Origin: Methanobacteriota archaeon
GTDB lineage: Archaea; Thermoplasmatota; Thermoplasmata; RBG-16-68-12
Reading direction: 5' to 3'
DNA length: 9,379 bases
Assembly (NCBI GenBank): GCA_005878415.1
Contig: VBMM01000136.1
Location: 1-9,379 of the forward strand
In this document: positions 1 to 5,713 of the stretch, piece by piece
Layout: the number at the start of each line of letters is the position of its first letter
Position numbering within the stretch: the first letter of the stretch is position 1
Translations under genes and position numbers: made by a program
Notes under the pieces: model-generated
What the model was told of the DNA's origin: nothing
Seen by the model: only the letters and a program-made list of their open reading frames with translations
Database searches by the model: none

Positions 1-590
1 TCGAGGACTTTCTCCCGCAGCCCGCGATCCACGGCCCGCGCCTGCTCGGTCCGGAACGCTCGATCGACGATCTCGATGGCCACCGCGTTGAAGGCGTCCT
101 CGACGAACTCGCCGGTCCGCGCGGACGTGAAGGCGTAGGGGGAGCCGAAGGTCTCGGCGAGCCGCTGCACGGCTTCGTCCGGGAAGGCCCGTCGGTCCGC
201 GAGGTCCTTCTTGTTCACGAGGATGTACATCGGCACGTCCCCCGCGATCTCGAGGGCAGAGGGGATCCATTCGTTGAGCGCGTACAGGCTGTCCTCGCGC
301 GTGATGTCGCATACCGCCATGAGCGCCTGGGAGCCGTGGTAGTAGGTCTCCCGGATCAGATCCTTGAAGCCCCGCTGGCCCATGATGTCGAAGATCGACA
401 GGTCCATCTGGACCTCGACGTCCGCACCGTACGGCACGGCGAGCTCGATCTTGCTGACCCGGGTCCCGACCGTGTGCAGGTACGTTTCCTGATACTCGTT
501 CAGGACGAAGCGGCGGATGAGGGATGTCTTCCCGACCCCGCCCTCGCCCAGGAGGGTCAGCTTCGTTTTCATGCGACGGACGGTCGGCAT
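1..590 (-). CDS. Ras/Rab-like small GTPase (C-terminus cut by window edge)
   Basis: Small GTP-binding protein of the Ras superfamily, expected to act as a cytoplasmic or membrane-peripheral GTP/GDP switch; no partner is visible. All five G motifs are present. Numbering from the inner ATG at 572, these are P-loop GEGGVGKTS (9-17), a switch I Thr in HTVGT (33-37), G3 DIMGQ (62-66), G4 NKKD (120-123) and G5 TSA (149-151). The frame is still open at base 1 after about 190 residues, so only the extreme C-terminus is missing. Two in-frame ATGs compete, at 590 and 572. I chose 590 because a TATA-like box lies about 38 bases upstream and a GGAGGGG purine run lies between them (609-603). The 572 start fits the usual beginning of strand 1 equally well. 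The gene is transcribed away from the oxidase genes. The family call is secure; the cellular role is unknown. Confidence 0.9.
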   Translation of the reverse strand, partial: MPTVRRMKTKLTLLGEGGVGKTSLIRRFVLNEYQETYLHTVGTRVSKIELAVPYGADVEVQMDLSIFDIMGQRGFKDLIRETYYHGSQALMAVCDITREDSLYALNEWIPSALEIAGDVPMYILVNKKDLADRRAFPDEAVQRLAETFGSPYAFTSARTGEFVEDAFNAVAIEIVDRAFRTEQARAVDRGLREKVL

Positions 591-624
591 CGGAGGACCA
601 GGCCCCTCCGCATTCGGAGAGCGG

Positions 625-630
625 TATAAG
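625..630 (-). promoter_or_regulatory. TATA-like box for the small GTPase gene
   Basis: On the minus strand this reads GCTTATACC, centred about 38 bases ahead of the ATG at 590. With the usual archaeal spacing of about 26 bases to the transcription start, the leader would be only about 10-15 bases. Confidence 0.5.
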
Positions 631-696
631 CCGTTTCGTCGTTGGCGGCTGCCGCAAGCGCGACCGGCGTACTCGATCCTCGCGGCCGGGACGGCC

Positions 697-711
697 TCGT
701 GATTATCACGA
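697..711. repeat. Perfect 15-base inverted repeat (operator-like)
   Basis: The sequence TCGTGATTATCACGA has two perfect 7-base arms around a single central T and is followed by AAAATT. It sits in the AT-rich part of the divergent GTPase/oxidase intergenic region. Size and symmetry fit a dimeric winged-helix regulator site, but no regulator gene is visible. About 0.6 repeats this good are expected by chance in a window of this length, so position is the main support. Confidence 0.4.
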
Positions 712-945
712 AAATTCCGGTCGCCGTTCTACCTCCTAAGAATTGGAATCAAGACGAAGGGCGATGGATTTATCCGACGCCCGGGGCACGAACGTATCAT
801 GCGACTTCGACCCGATGGGCCGCGGATCCCCGTGCCCAACTGGCTAATCGAGTGGTCGAAGTCTCGAGACCTCTTCTTGTCACTCGCCCACGACCCATGG
901 GTGTTCCGTCCCAACTAGCGCCGAGGACGTCCGCGAAACCGAAGA

Positions 946-953
946 CGTTAAGG
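946..953 (+). promoter_or_regulatory. Weak TATA-like box before oxidase subunit III
   Basis: CGTTAAGG is centred about 39 bases before the ATG at 988, the same distance seen for the GTPase and aIF5A genes. The match is weak, and the true promoter could instead be the AT-rich segment at 764-775. Confidence 0.3.
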
Positions 954-987
954 CGGCTCGCACAATGCACGCGCCGGACCGACGTCG

Positions 988-1824
988 ATGGCGCACTCGG
1001 AGCCGGCGGGCCATGCAGAGGAGGAGCATCACGGCAGTCGGTGGCCCGTGATCGTCGCCGTCGGCATGGCGATCGGATACGTCGGGATTGTGACCCCCAG
1101 CATCCCGATCCTCCTCGTCGGTTTCGTCGTGTTCGTCGGCGGCACGGGCGGCTGGGTCCACGACGACATGCGGCGCCCCTCGAGCCCGTTCTACGGCGTC
1201 GGGACGGCCCTGGAGTCGACATTTCCGCGCGTCAGCGCGCGGAAACTCGGGACCTGGCTACTCCTCGTGACGGAGATCATGTTCTTCTCCGCGATCATCG
1301 GCGCGTCCTGGACCCTACGCCTGCGGACGACCACGCCCGGCGCGGACTTCCAAGGTCCGTGGGCGTCCCCGAACCAAATCTTGAACGTCCCGCTCACGGG
1401 TCTCAACACGTTCATCCTGATCTGCAGCAGCGTGACGATGGTCGAAGCGTTCGCGGCGGCGGAGAAGGGCGACCAGAGGCGTCTCCGACTCTTCCTCCTC
1501 GCGACGCTCATCCTTGGCATCGCGTTCGTGAGCGTTCAAGCGTACGAATACCAGAAGCTGTACTTCCAGGAGGGCCTCACGTTCAAGAGCGCTCCGTATG
1601 GCGTGAACCCGCTGTACGGCGCGACGTTCTACGCGCAGACCGGAGTCCACGGGACGCACGTCACGGCGGGGGTGCTCGCGCTCGCATACGTGACCCGCAA
1701 AGCATTCCGGGGAGGATTCACGAAGGAGAACCACGAGGCCGTGGAACTCGTCGGGCTGTACTGGCACTTCGTCGACGTGGTGTGGATCTTCCTCTTCCCG
1801 ATCGTCTACCTACTGCCTGCGTGA
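988..1824 (+). CDS. Heme-copper (cytochrome c/quinol) oxidase subunit III
   Basis: Subunit III of an aa3/bo3-type terminal oxidase, an integral membrane subunit that supports the proton-pumping catalytic core in respiration. The 278-residue protein shows about seven hydrophobic segments: two in 19-57, then about 87-112, 138-158, 166-187, 219-240 and 254-277. Family hallmarks are TEIMFFSAIIGASWTL with the conserved membrane Glu (E96), GVHGTHVTAGVLAL (219-231) and LYWHFVDVVWIFLFPIVYL (257-275). A His- and Glu-rich hydrophilic stretch precedes the first membrane segment. ATG at 988 gives the usual family length and directly precedes that tail. Subunit IV follows after 9 bases. Catalytic subunits I and II are not in this window, so they must lie elsewhere. 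The family call is firm; the electron donor (cytochrome c, copper protein or quinol) cannot be told. Confidence 0.93.
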   Translation: MAHSEPAGHAEEEHHGSRWPVIVAVGMAIGYVGIVTPSIPILLVGFVVFVGGTGGWVHDDMRRPSSPFYGVGTALESTFPRVSARKLGTWLLLVTEIMFFSAIIGASWTLRLRTTTPGADFQGPWASPNQILNVPLTGLNTFILICSSVTMVEAFAAAEKGDQRRLRLFLLATLILGIAFVSVQAYEYQKLYFQEGLTFKSAPYGVNPLYGATFYAQTGVHGTHVTAGVLALAYVTRKAFRGGFTKENHEAVELVGLYWHFVDVVWIFLFPIVYLLPA

Positions 1825-1828
1825 GGTG
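1823..1828 (+). promoter_or_regulatory. Shine-Dalgarno site that fixes the TTG start of subunit IV
   Basis: GAGGTG overlaps the subunit III stop codon and ends 5 bases before TTG at 1834. It matches the archaeal 16S rRNA tail, and no ATG or GTG is available at the right place, so this site selects the TTG start and couples the two genes. Confidence 0.65.
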
Positions 1829-1833
1829 GCACG

Positions 1834-2139
1834 TTGGAGGAAACCGCGACCAGGGAACCGACGGGGTCCGAGGCTCACGCCAAGCGACCCTACCTCATCG
1901 TCTTCGTGGCCCTTGCCGTCGTCACGGTCATCGAGCTGTTCATCTACAGCTTCCCGCTCGCGCACATTGAGATCATTTCCATCTTGATGGGGACCGCGAC
2001 GATCAAGGGCGGCTTGGTCGTCGGATACTACATGCACCTCCGGTACGAACCGAGGTGGCTTGCGTTCATTCCGCTCGCGGGCCTCGCGCTCGTGGCGGTC
2101 CTCGTCGCCGCACTCACATCGACGTCCGTCCACCCCTGA
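1834..2139 (+). CDS. Oxidase subunit IV, prokaryotic (CyoD/CtaF-like) type
   Basis: Small accessory membrane subunit of the heme-copper oxidase, 101 residues. It has a short charged N-terminus and three membrane segments at about 19-39, 44-67 and 76-95. The second segment runs into KGGLVVGYYMHLRYEP (58-73), matching the Lys...YFMHL pattern of the prokaryotic subunit IV family. The start is a TTG, chosen because a good Shine-Dalgarno site sits 5 bases upstream; the next in-frame Met (LMGTA) would remove the first membrane segment. It lies 9 bases after subunit III and is surely cotranscribed with it. The family is thought to help assemble or stabilise the complex. I see no clear terminator in the 47 bases before the opposing tRNA. 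Confidence 0.88.
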   Translation: MEETATREPTGSEAHAKRPYLIVFVALAVVTVIELFIYSFPLAHIEIISILMGTATIKGGLVVGYYMHLRYEPRWLAFIPLAGLALVAVLVAALTSTSVHP

Positions 2140-2186
2140 GCGGGATCCCTTCGAAGTCAAAGCGCGCAGCGACGTTCGGAAGAGGA

Positions 2187-2259
2187 TGGGCTCGACCGGA
2201 TTCGAACCGGTGACCTTCGCTGTGTGAGAGCGATGTCATAACCGCTAGACCACGAGCCC
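2187..2259 (-). tRNA. tRNA-Val(CAC)
   Basis: A 73-base cloverleaf on the minus strand. The acceptor stem is GGGCTCG paired with CGAGCCC, with A as discriminator. The D-arm holds the TAGCGGTT loop, and the anticodon stem TCGCT/AGCGA encloses CTCACAC, giving anticodon CAC (reads the valine codon GTG). The T-stem ACCGG/CCGGT closes the loop TTCGAAT. There is no intron and no encoded CCA. A strong TATA box lies 30 bases upstream. Confidence 0.97.
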
Positions 2260-2285
2260 GCGAGGCCGCGCTAAACATCCCGCGG

Positions 2286-2292
2286 TATAAAT
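2286..2292 (-). promoter_or_regulatory. TATA box of the tRNA-Val gene
   Basis: Reads GATTTATACC on the minus strand, close to the archaeal box A consensus. It is centred 30 bases before the mature tRNA 5' end, so the transcript should carry only a few extra 5' bases. Confidence 0.7.
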
Positions 2293-2333
2293 CTCCATCG
2301 AACTCGCACGTTCGTGCGGCGCGTCTCAACAGT

Positions 2334-2341
2334 CTTTATTA
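2334..2341 (+). promoter_or_regulatory. TATA-like box for the gene at 2379
   Basis: CTTTATTA, about 41 bases ahead of the ATG at 2379. A start about 26 bases downstream (near 2364) would give a leader just long enough to hold the Shine-Dalgarno site at 2366-2372. Confidence 0.6.
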
Positions 2342-2365
2342 CCGCCGACCCGAATGGCGCCGGCC

Positions 2366-2372
2366 GGAGGTG
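2366..2372 (+). promoter_or_regulatory. Strong Shine-Dalgarno site choosing ATG 2379
   Basis: GGAGGTG lies 6 bases before ATG 2379. It overlaps the alternative in-frame GTG at 2370 and so rules that start out. Confidence 0.7.
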
Positions 2373-2378
2373 CACTCG

Positions 2379-2687
2379 ATGGCAAAGGAGGAGAAGAAGT
2401 CGGAAATGACGACGATCGCGAAGAAACAGTTGGAAGGCCGCGGCTACGTGGTCTCGCTCTCCACGAACCGAGACGGCGAGAATCTGATCGGGAAGCTGAG
2501 GGTCAGCGAGGCGTCCACGCATCGGACCGTCGCGAACCTCGTCAGCGTCTGGAAGATCGACAACCTCGAACTCGTGTTCGGTGTCGATGCGGGCGAAGGG
2601 ATCGCCAGGGATTTCATGAACCAGGCGATGAACCTCTTCGACCTCTTTCGATATGTGATCCCGGGAGCCCAGACGAAGGAAGGATGA
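2379..2687 (+). CDS. Conserved-looking hypothetical protein, 102 residues
   Basis: I do not recognise this protein. It has its own TATA box and a near-perfect Shine-Dalgarno site, so it is very likely expressed. It starts with a Lys/Glu-rich tail (MAKEEKKSE) followed by an amphipathic helix (TTIAKKQLEGRG). Two apparent beta strands follow, YVVSLSTNRDGENLIGKLRV and, after a Thr/His-rich turn, VSVWKIDNLELVFGVD. It ends in a helix containing DFMNQAMNLFDLFRYVI. There is no signal peptide, membrane segment or Cys/His metal site. The pattern suggests a small soluble alpha/beta domain with a hydrophobic, Phe- and Met-rich C-terminal helix that could be a dimer or partner surface. It is divergent from the tRNA gene and lies 51 bases before the coiled-coil operon, which has its own promoter. 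Real gene: likely. Function: unknown. Confidence 0.8.
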   Translation: MAKEEKKSEMTTIAKKQLEGRGYVVSLSTNRDGENLIGKLRVSEASTHRTVANLVSVWKIDNLELVFGVDAGEGIARDFMNQAMNLFDLFRYVIPGAQTKEG

Positions 2688-2702
2688 GAACGAACCCGTT
2701 AT

Positions 2703-2711
2703 CGTTAAATA
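2703..2711 (+). promoter_or_regulatory. TATA-like box for the coiled-coil/mtnA operon
   Basis: CGTTAAATA is centred about 32 bases before ATG 2739, predicting a transcript with a leader of only a few bases. No other TATA box is evident before mtnA, so this is probably the promoter for the three-gene unit. Confidence 0.5.
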
Positions 2712-2738
2712 GGTTCGACCTTCTGGAGTGCCGCTCCG

Positions 2739-2966
2739 ATGGACCCCTCCAGCGTGCTCCTCGCTATCGAGGAACAGAAGAAGTGGCGTGACCGCTTCAA
2801 GCGAATCCAAGATCGGATTCGTCAGCTCGACCGCAAGAAGGCCACCTTGTCCAAGGAACTCGACCGGGTGCACAAGCGGATGGCCGATTGTAAGTACGTC
2901 CTGGGCGACTTCAAGGAGTCGACATTCACGCGCACGTCCGCGCCGCCGATCATTCCAGGTCGATGA
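2739..2966 (+). CDS. Small coiled-coil protein, 75 residues
   Basis: Not a family I recognise. Residues about 5-58 form one long charged helix with heptad-like spacing of hydrophobics (LLAIEEQKKWRDRFKRI, then IRQLDRKKATLSKELDRV), predicted as a coiled coil. A short tail follows, containing TSAPPIIPGR. A single Cys (in ADCKYV) is the only one. No membrane segment or metal motif is seen. Its TGA (2964-2966) almost touches the ATG of the next small coiled-coil gene (2968), so the two are translationally coupled and their products may pair. Size and helical character recall prefoldin-like or tethering subunits, but that is only a resemblance. GC-rich codon use matches the neighbours. Confidence 0.7.
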   Translation: MDPSSVLLAIEEQKKWRDRFKRIQDRIRQLDRKKATLSKELDRVHKRMADCKYVLGDFKESTFTRTSAPPIIPGR

Positions 2967-2967
2967 G

Positions 2968-3351
2968 ATGTCGGCGATCCAGGCGGCGCAGAAAGAGTTC
3001 GATCGGTGGCAGCAGAAGGAGCGCCGGATCCTCGACGCCCTCTCCGGCGTGGACGGAGAGCGGCGGCGGCTCACGGAGGAGTTGGCGAAGGTGGAGCAAC
3101 AGGTCCTCTACTACGACTCGCTCACCCGCGAGATGAAGCGGGAACTCGGACGTCCCGGCCTGTCGAGCCTCCTCTCCTCGTTCCGTCGGTCGATCAGCGG
3201 TACCTCCCGTTCGACCTCCGCGTCTTCGAGGCGAAGAACCTCGAAGAGGTCGCCGTCGCCATCGAGGACATGGTCGTCCGCGGCGCACCGGCGATCGGCG
3301 CGACCGCGGCGTACGGCATGGCTCAGGCCGGCCTCCAAGGCGTCGACCTGA
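2968..3351 (+). CDS. Second small coiled-coil protein; 3' end probably spurious
   Basis: The ATG at 2968 follows the upstream stop by one base and begins MSAIQAAQKEFDRWQQKERR. Residues about 3-28 and 32-60 look like two charged helices joined by a SGVDGE turn, a helical hairpin of about the same size as the preceding protein. The believable protein ends near residue 73 (GLSSLLSSFR, about base 3187). Beyond that the frame yields only Ser/Arg-rich sequence, an out-of-frame reading of mtnA, up to a TGA at 3349-3351. A natural stop codon would be expected near 3187 and is missing, exactly where mtnA lacks its start. The annotated end is therefore simply where the frame closes. Function unknown; a partner of the upstream coiled-coil protein is plausible. 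Confidence 0.6.
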   Translation: MSAIQAAQKEFDRWQQKERRILDALSGVDGERRRLTEELAKVEQQVLYYDSLTREMKRELGRPGLSSLLSSFRRSISGTSRSTSASSRRRTSKRSPSPSRTWSSAAHRRSARPRRTAWLRPASKAST

Positions 3352-4157
3352 AGGAGGCGGGGGATCGCCTGCGCAAGACGAGGCCGACGGGCAACGACCT
3401 GTTCTACGCGATCGAGTACATGCGGAAAGCACGCGCGGCGGGGGACGACCTCGTCGTGGCGGCGGACCGATACGCCCAGGAAGACATCGACCGCTGCCGC
3501 AAGATTGGCGAGCACGGGGCGAAGCTGATTCGGAACGGCATCCGGATCCTGACCCACTGCAACGCAGGCGCCCTCGCAACGGTCGACTACGGCACGGTGA
3601 TGGCGCCGCTGCGCGTCGCGAAGGAACAAGGCCGCCGATTCTTCGTCTATGTCGACGAGACACGCCCTCGGCTCCAAGGCTCACGCCTCACCGCGTGGGA
3701 GCTGCTCCAGGAGGGAATCGACCACGCGATTATCACCGGCGGCGCGGCAGCCGCCTTCCTCGGCCGCGGGGAGGTGGACCTGGTCCTGGTCGGCGCGGAT
3801 CGGATCGCGGCGAACGGCGACACCGCGAACAAGATCGGCACGTACGGGAAGGCAGTGGTCGCGAAGGAGAACCGGATCCCGTTCTACGTCGCGGCACCGA
3901 CGAGCACGATCGACTTCGACTTGGCATCGGGCGACAAGATCCCGATCGAGGAGCGGTCGCCGCAGGAAGTCCTCCACCTCGACGGCCATCCAATCGCGCC
4001 GAAGGAGAGCCCCGCCCGCAACCCGGCGTTCGACGTGACGCCGGCGAAGTACATCACGGGCATCATCACGGAAGAGGGCATCGTGAAGCCGGGCGAACTC
4101 CGATCCGGCGCGGCGAAGGCGCCGCGGAAGAAAACATCCGCGAAGAAACGCCGGTAG
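3006..4157 (+). CDS. mtnA: S-methyl-5-thioribose-1-phosphate isomerase, 5' end damaged or misread
   Basis: Converts methylthioribose-1-phosphate to methylthioribulose-1-phosphate in methionine salvage; related to eIF2B alpha/beta/delta. Family sequence starts at VDQRYLPFDL (base 3189) and runs for about 322 residues: VVRGAPAIGATAAYG, then THCNAGALATVDYGT with the catalytic Cys, DETRPRLQGSRLTAWEL, and GADRIAANGDTANKIGTYG with the catalytic Asp, through to a Lys/Arg-rich tail (RKKTSAKKRR). The call is MtnA rather than ribose-1,5-bisphosphate isomerase because of the THCNAGAL motif. The only in-frame start codon upstream is GTG 3006. The 61 residues it would add are an out-of-frame reading of the coiled-coil gene, not MtnA. 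About 20 normal N-terminal residues (strand before DQ..LP) and the start codon are absent. The catalytic core looks intact. Either this gene is 5'-damaged or the sequence has an error near 3180-3190. Confidence 0.85.
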   Translation: MAAEGAPDPRRPLRRGRRAAAAHGGVGEGGATGPLLRLAHPRDEAGTRTSRPVEPPLLVPSVDQRYLPFDLRVFEAKNLEEVAVAIEDMVVRGAPAIGATAAYGMAQAGLQGVDLKEAGDRLRKTRPTGNDLFYAIEYMRKARAAGDDLVVAADRYAQEDIDRCRKIGEHGAKLIRNGIRILTHCNAGALATVDYGTVMAPLRVAKEQGRRFFVYVDETRPRLQGSRLTAWELLQEGIDHAIITGGAAAAFLGRGEVDLVLVGADRIAANGDTANKIGTYGKAVVAKENRIPFYVAAPTSTIDFDLASGDKIPIEERSPQEVLHLDGHPIAPKESPARNPAFDVTPAKYITGIITEEGIVKPGELRSGAAKAPRKKTSAKKRR

Positions 4158-4167
4158 GGCCATACGC

Positions 4168-4173
4168 TTTTAC
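4168..4173 (+). promoter_or_regulatory. TATA-like box for nop5
   Basis: CTTTTAC lies about 29 bases before GTG 4199, just after the mtnA stop. This spacing predicts a leaderless or nearly leaderless nop5 transcript and supports the GTG start. Confidence 0.5.
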
Positions 4174-4198
4174 CCGGCCAGGGCCTTCGCCGGGCCCC

Positions 4199-5269
4199 GT
4201 GCTCCTGCTCACGACCTGGTTCGGATCGTTTCTCCTGGACGGAGACAAAATCGTCCACGAGCGGCTCTTCCCGTCGGATGCGGCGCGGCTCGCCGACCGC
4301 CTCGCACTCGTCGAGGACTGGAAAGTTCTGGAAGAGGAACGGGACCTGATGGGCCTCGCCGACGAGGTGTTCGTCGTCGAACCCCGTCTCGAACGCGCCG
4401 GTGGCAATCGCACGAACGAGTCGCCGCCGTTCCTGAGGTCCGAGGACTTTGGCTATGGGAGAGACCTGCTGCACGCGGCGATGGTGGACCTTGCGAAGCG
4501 GCGGATGCGCAAGGCGATCCGGCCAGAGGACCATCTCCGGCAGGCGGTCGGGGCGTTGGACGATCTCCAAGAACAGGGCAACCTGATCATCGAGCGCGTG
4601 CGAGAGTGGTACGGGCTGCACTTCCCGGAGCTGGCCCGCATGGTGGATGCCGGCGAGTACCTTGATCTGATCGCGGAGCACGGTCGGCGGGAAACCATGC
4701 CGCTCGATCACCGCGAGAGCGTCGGTGCGGAACTCGGCACGCGGGAGGAGGAGAACCTCAAAGAACTCGCAGCTCTCGCCCGGACCGTGGCCGCGGAACG
4801 GAAGGCGCTCGAGGCCTACGTGGAGGAATCAATCCGCGATCTCGCGCCGAACGTCTCCGAAGTCGCGGGTCCCATGATTGCCGCCCGACTCGTCGCGCAG
4901 GCGGGAAGCGTCGAAGACCTCGCACGCCTTCCGTCGGGCACGATCCAGCTCCTCGGCGCCGAGCGGGCCTTGTTCCGGCATCTGAAGACCGGCGCTCCGC
5001 CGCCAAAGCACGGCGTACTCTTCCAGCATGCGTGGATTCACCGGGCGCCGCCATGGCAACGCGGCGCCATCGCGCGCGTCTTCGCCGCAAAAATCGCGAT
5101 CGCCGCGCGGGCGGACGCATACACGAAGCGACGAATCGCGCCGGACTTGGTCAAGGATCTCGAGCACGCCGTCGCAGAAGTCCGGAGACGGAAGGCGACG
5201 AAACCGATCCGTCCGAAGCAGCGAGCCCCGCTCGGACACCGTTCGCGACGCAACCGATCGCGACGCTAA
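4199..5269 (+). CDS. nop5: Nop5 (NOP56/58 family), core protein of box C/D RNPs
   Basis: Scaffold of archaeal box C/D ribonucleoproteins, which bind guide RNA and L7Ae and hold fibrillarin for 2'-O-methylation of rRNA and tRNA. The 356-residue product has an N-terminal fibrillarin-binding domain (about 1-85), a coiled coil (about 95-215, including LDDLQEQGNLIIERVREWYG) and the Nop domain. Nop-domain marks are PNVSEVAGPMIAARLVAQAG (217-236), SGTIQLLGAERALFRHLKTG (246-265) and KHGVLFQHAWIHRAPPWQRG (270-289), then IARVFAAKIAIAARADAY. The tail (about 329-356) is strongly basic, as is usual. GTG 4199 was chosen because it gives the family-typical start (MLLLTTWFGSFLL) and lies about 29 bases from a TATA box; the open frame further upstream overlaps mtnA and is spurious. 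Fibrillarin, often the next gene in archaea, is not here; aIF5A follows 45 bases on. Confidence 0.95.
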   Translation: MLLLTTWFGSFLLDGDKIVHERLFPSDAARLADRLALVEDWKVLEEERDLMGLADEVFVVEPRLERAGGNRTNESPPFLRSEDFGYGRDLLHAAMVDLAKRRMRKAIRPEDHLRQAVGALDDLQEQGNLIIERVREWYGLHFPELARMVDAGEYLDLIAEHGRRETMPLDHRESVGAELGTREEENLKELAALARTVAAERKALEAYVEESIRDLAPNVSEVAGPMIAARLVAQAGSVEDLARLPSGTIQLLGAERALFRHLKTGAPPPKHGVLFQHAWIHRAPPWQRGAIARVFAAKIAIAARADAYTKRRIAPDLVKDLEHAVAEVRRRKATKPIRPKQRAPLGHRSRRNRSRR

Positions 5270-5274
5270 GGAAA

Positions 5275-5282
5275 CATTTTAA
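5275..5282 (+). promoter_or_regulatory. TATA-like box for aIF5A
   Basis: CATTTTAA sits just after the nop5 stop, about 37 bases before ATG 5315. A GGAGG Shine-Dalgarno core at 5303-5307 is 7 bases before the ATG, close to the predicted transcript 5' end. Confidence 0.55.
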
Positions 5283-5314
5283 GGGAGCGGCCACATCGCA
5301 GCGGAGGATTCTCG

Positions 5315-5701
5315 ATGTCGTGGGAACAGGCTGAGATGCGGGAGCTCAAGGTTGGCCGTTACGTGGTCATCGACGAGGAGCCTTGCAAGATCATCAGCGT
5401 CCAGATGTCGAAGCCGGGGAAACACGGCGAGGCGAAGGCGAGGCTCGAAGCGGTGGGCCTGTTCGACGGCCAGAAGCGATCGATCGTCCATCCGGTGACG
5501 CACAAGGTCCGGGTCCCGATGATCGACAAGCGGAAGGCCCAGGTCCTCTCGATGCACGGCAACGTGGCGCAGCTGATGGACCTCGCGACGTACGAGACGT
5601 TCGAACTCCCTGTGACCGACGAGTTCCAGGGGCGGATCCAGCCGGGCCAAGAGACCATGTACCTGGAGGCGCTCGGCCGCCGCAAGCTCTCGTCCCAGTG
5701 A
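5315..5701 (+). CDS. Translation initiation factor 5A (aIF5A, hypusine-containing)
   Basis: Binds the ribosome E-site region and promotes peptide-bond formation and elongation, after one Lys is converted to (deoxy)hypusine using spermidine. The 128-residue protein has the family's two beta domains: an SH3-like N-domain (about 10-70) and an OB-fold C-domain (about 72-128). The modification loop reads SKPGKHGEAKAR, with K36 as the predicted hypusine site. Other family matches are GRYVVIDEEPCKI near the start and VPMIDKRKAQVLS at the domain boundary. The start is set by GGAGG 7 bases upstream of the ATG. Length is normal. It sits between nop5 and agmatinase, with a 34-base gap to the latter. Because agmatinase supplies putrescine for spermidine, the pairing fits hypusine supply. 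No deoxyhypusine synthase is in the window. Confidence 0.97.
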   Translation: MSWEQAEMRELKVGRYVVIDEEPCKIISVQMSKPGKHGEAKARLEAVGLFDGQKRSIVHPVTHKVRVPMIDKRKAQVLSMHGNVAQLMDLATYETFELPVTDEFQGRIQPGQETMYLEALGRRKLSSQ

Positions 5702-5713
5702 GCGGAGTCGGGC

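Larger units (their letters stand above)
591..987. other. Gene-free divergent intergenic region
   Basis: About 400 bases separate the divergently transcribed GTPase and oxidase subunit III genes. Long open frames cross it, but their translations are low-complexity, resemble no family, and continue as out-of-frame readings of the neighbouring genes. I therefore call no gene. Bases about 697-775 are clearly richer in A and T than the surroundings, as expected of promoter DNA. They hold the 15-base palindrome at 697-711 and a TATA-like GATTTATCC near 767-775. A 10-base perfect palindrome, GTCTCGAGAC, lies at 861-870. I see no tRNA or box C/D RNA here. Confidence 0.6.

Noticed and set aside
861..870. 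10-base palindrome GTCTCGAGAC
   Set aside because: About nine perfect 10-base palindromes are expected by chance in a window of this size; nothing else marks this one.
642..1970. A 442-residue open frame on the plus strand across the intergenic region and oxidase subunit III
   Set aside because: It is the out-of-frame reading of subunit III: Arg/Pro-rich, with no recognisable family. High GC lowers stop codon frequency and creates such frames.
2728..2967. Upstream in-frame extension of the second coiled-coil gene to 2728
   Set aside because: It overlaps the first coiled-coil gene out of frame and reads as Ser/Arg-rich noise; ATG 2968 next to the upstream stop is far better.
3695..4198. Extension of nop5 back to 3695
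   Set aside because: It lies within mtnA in another frame and precedes the TATA box; family homology begins at GTG 4199.
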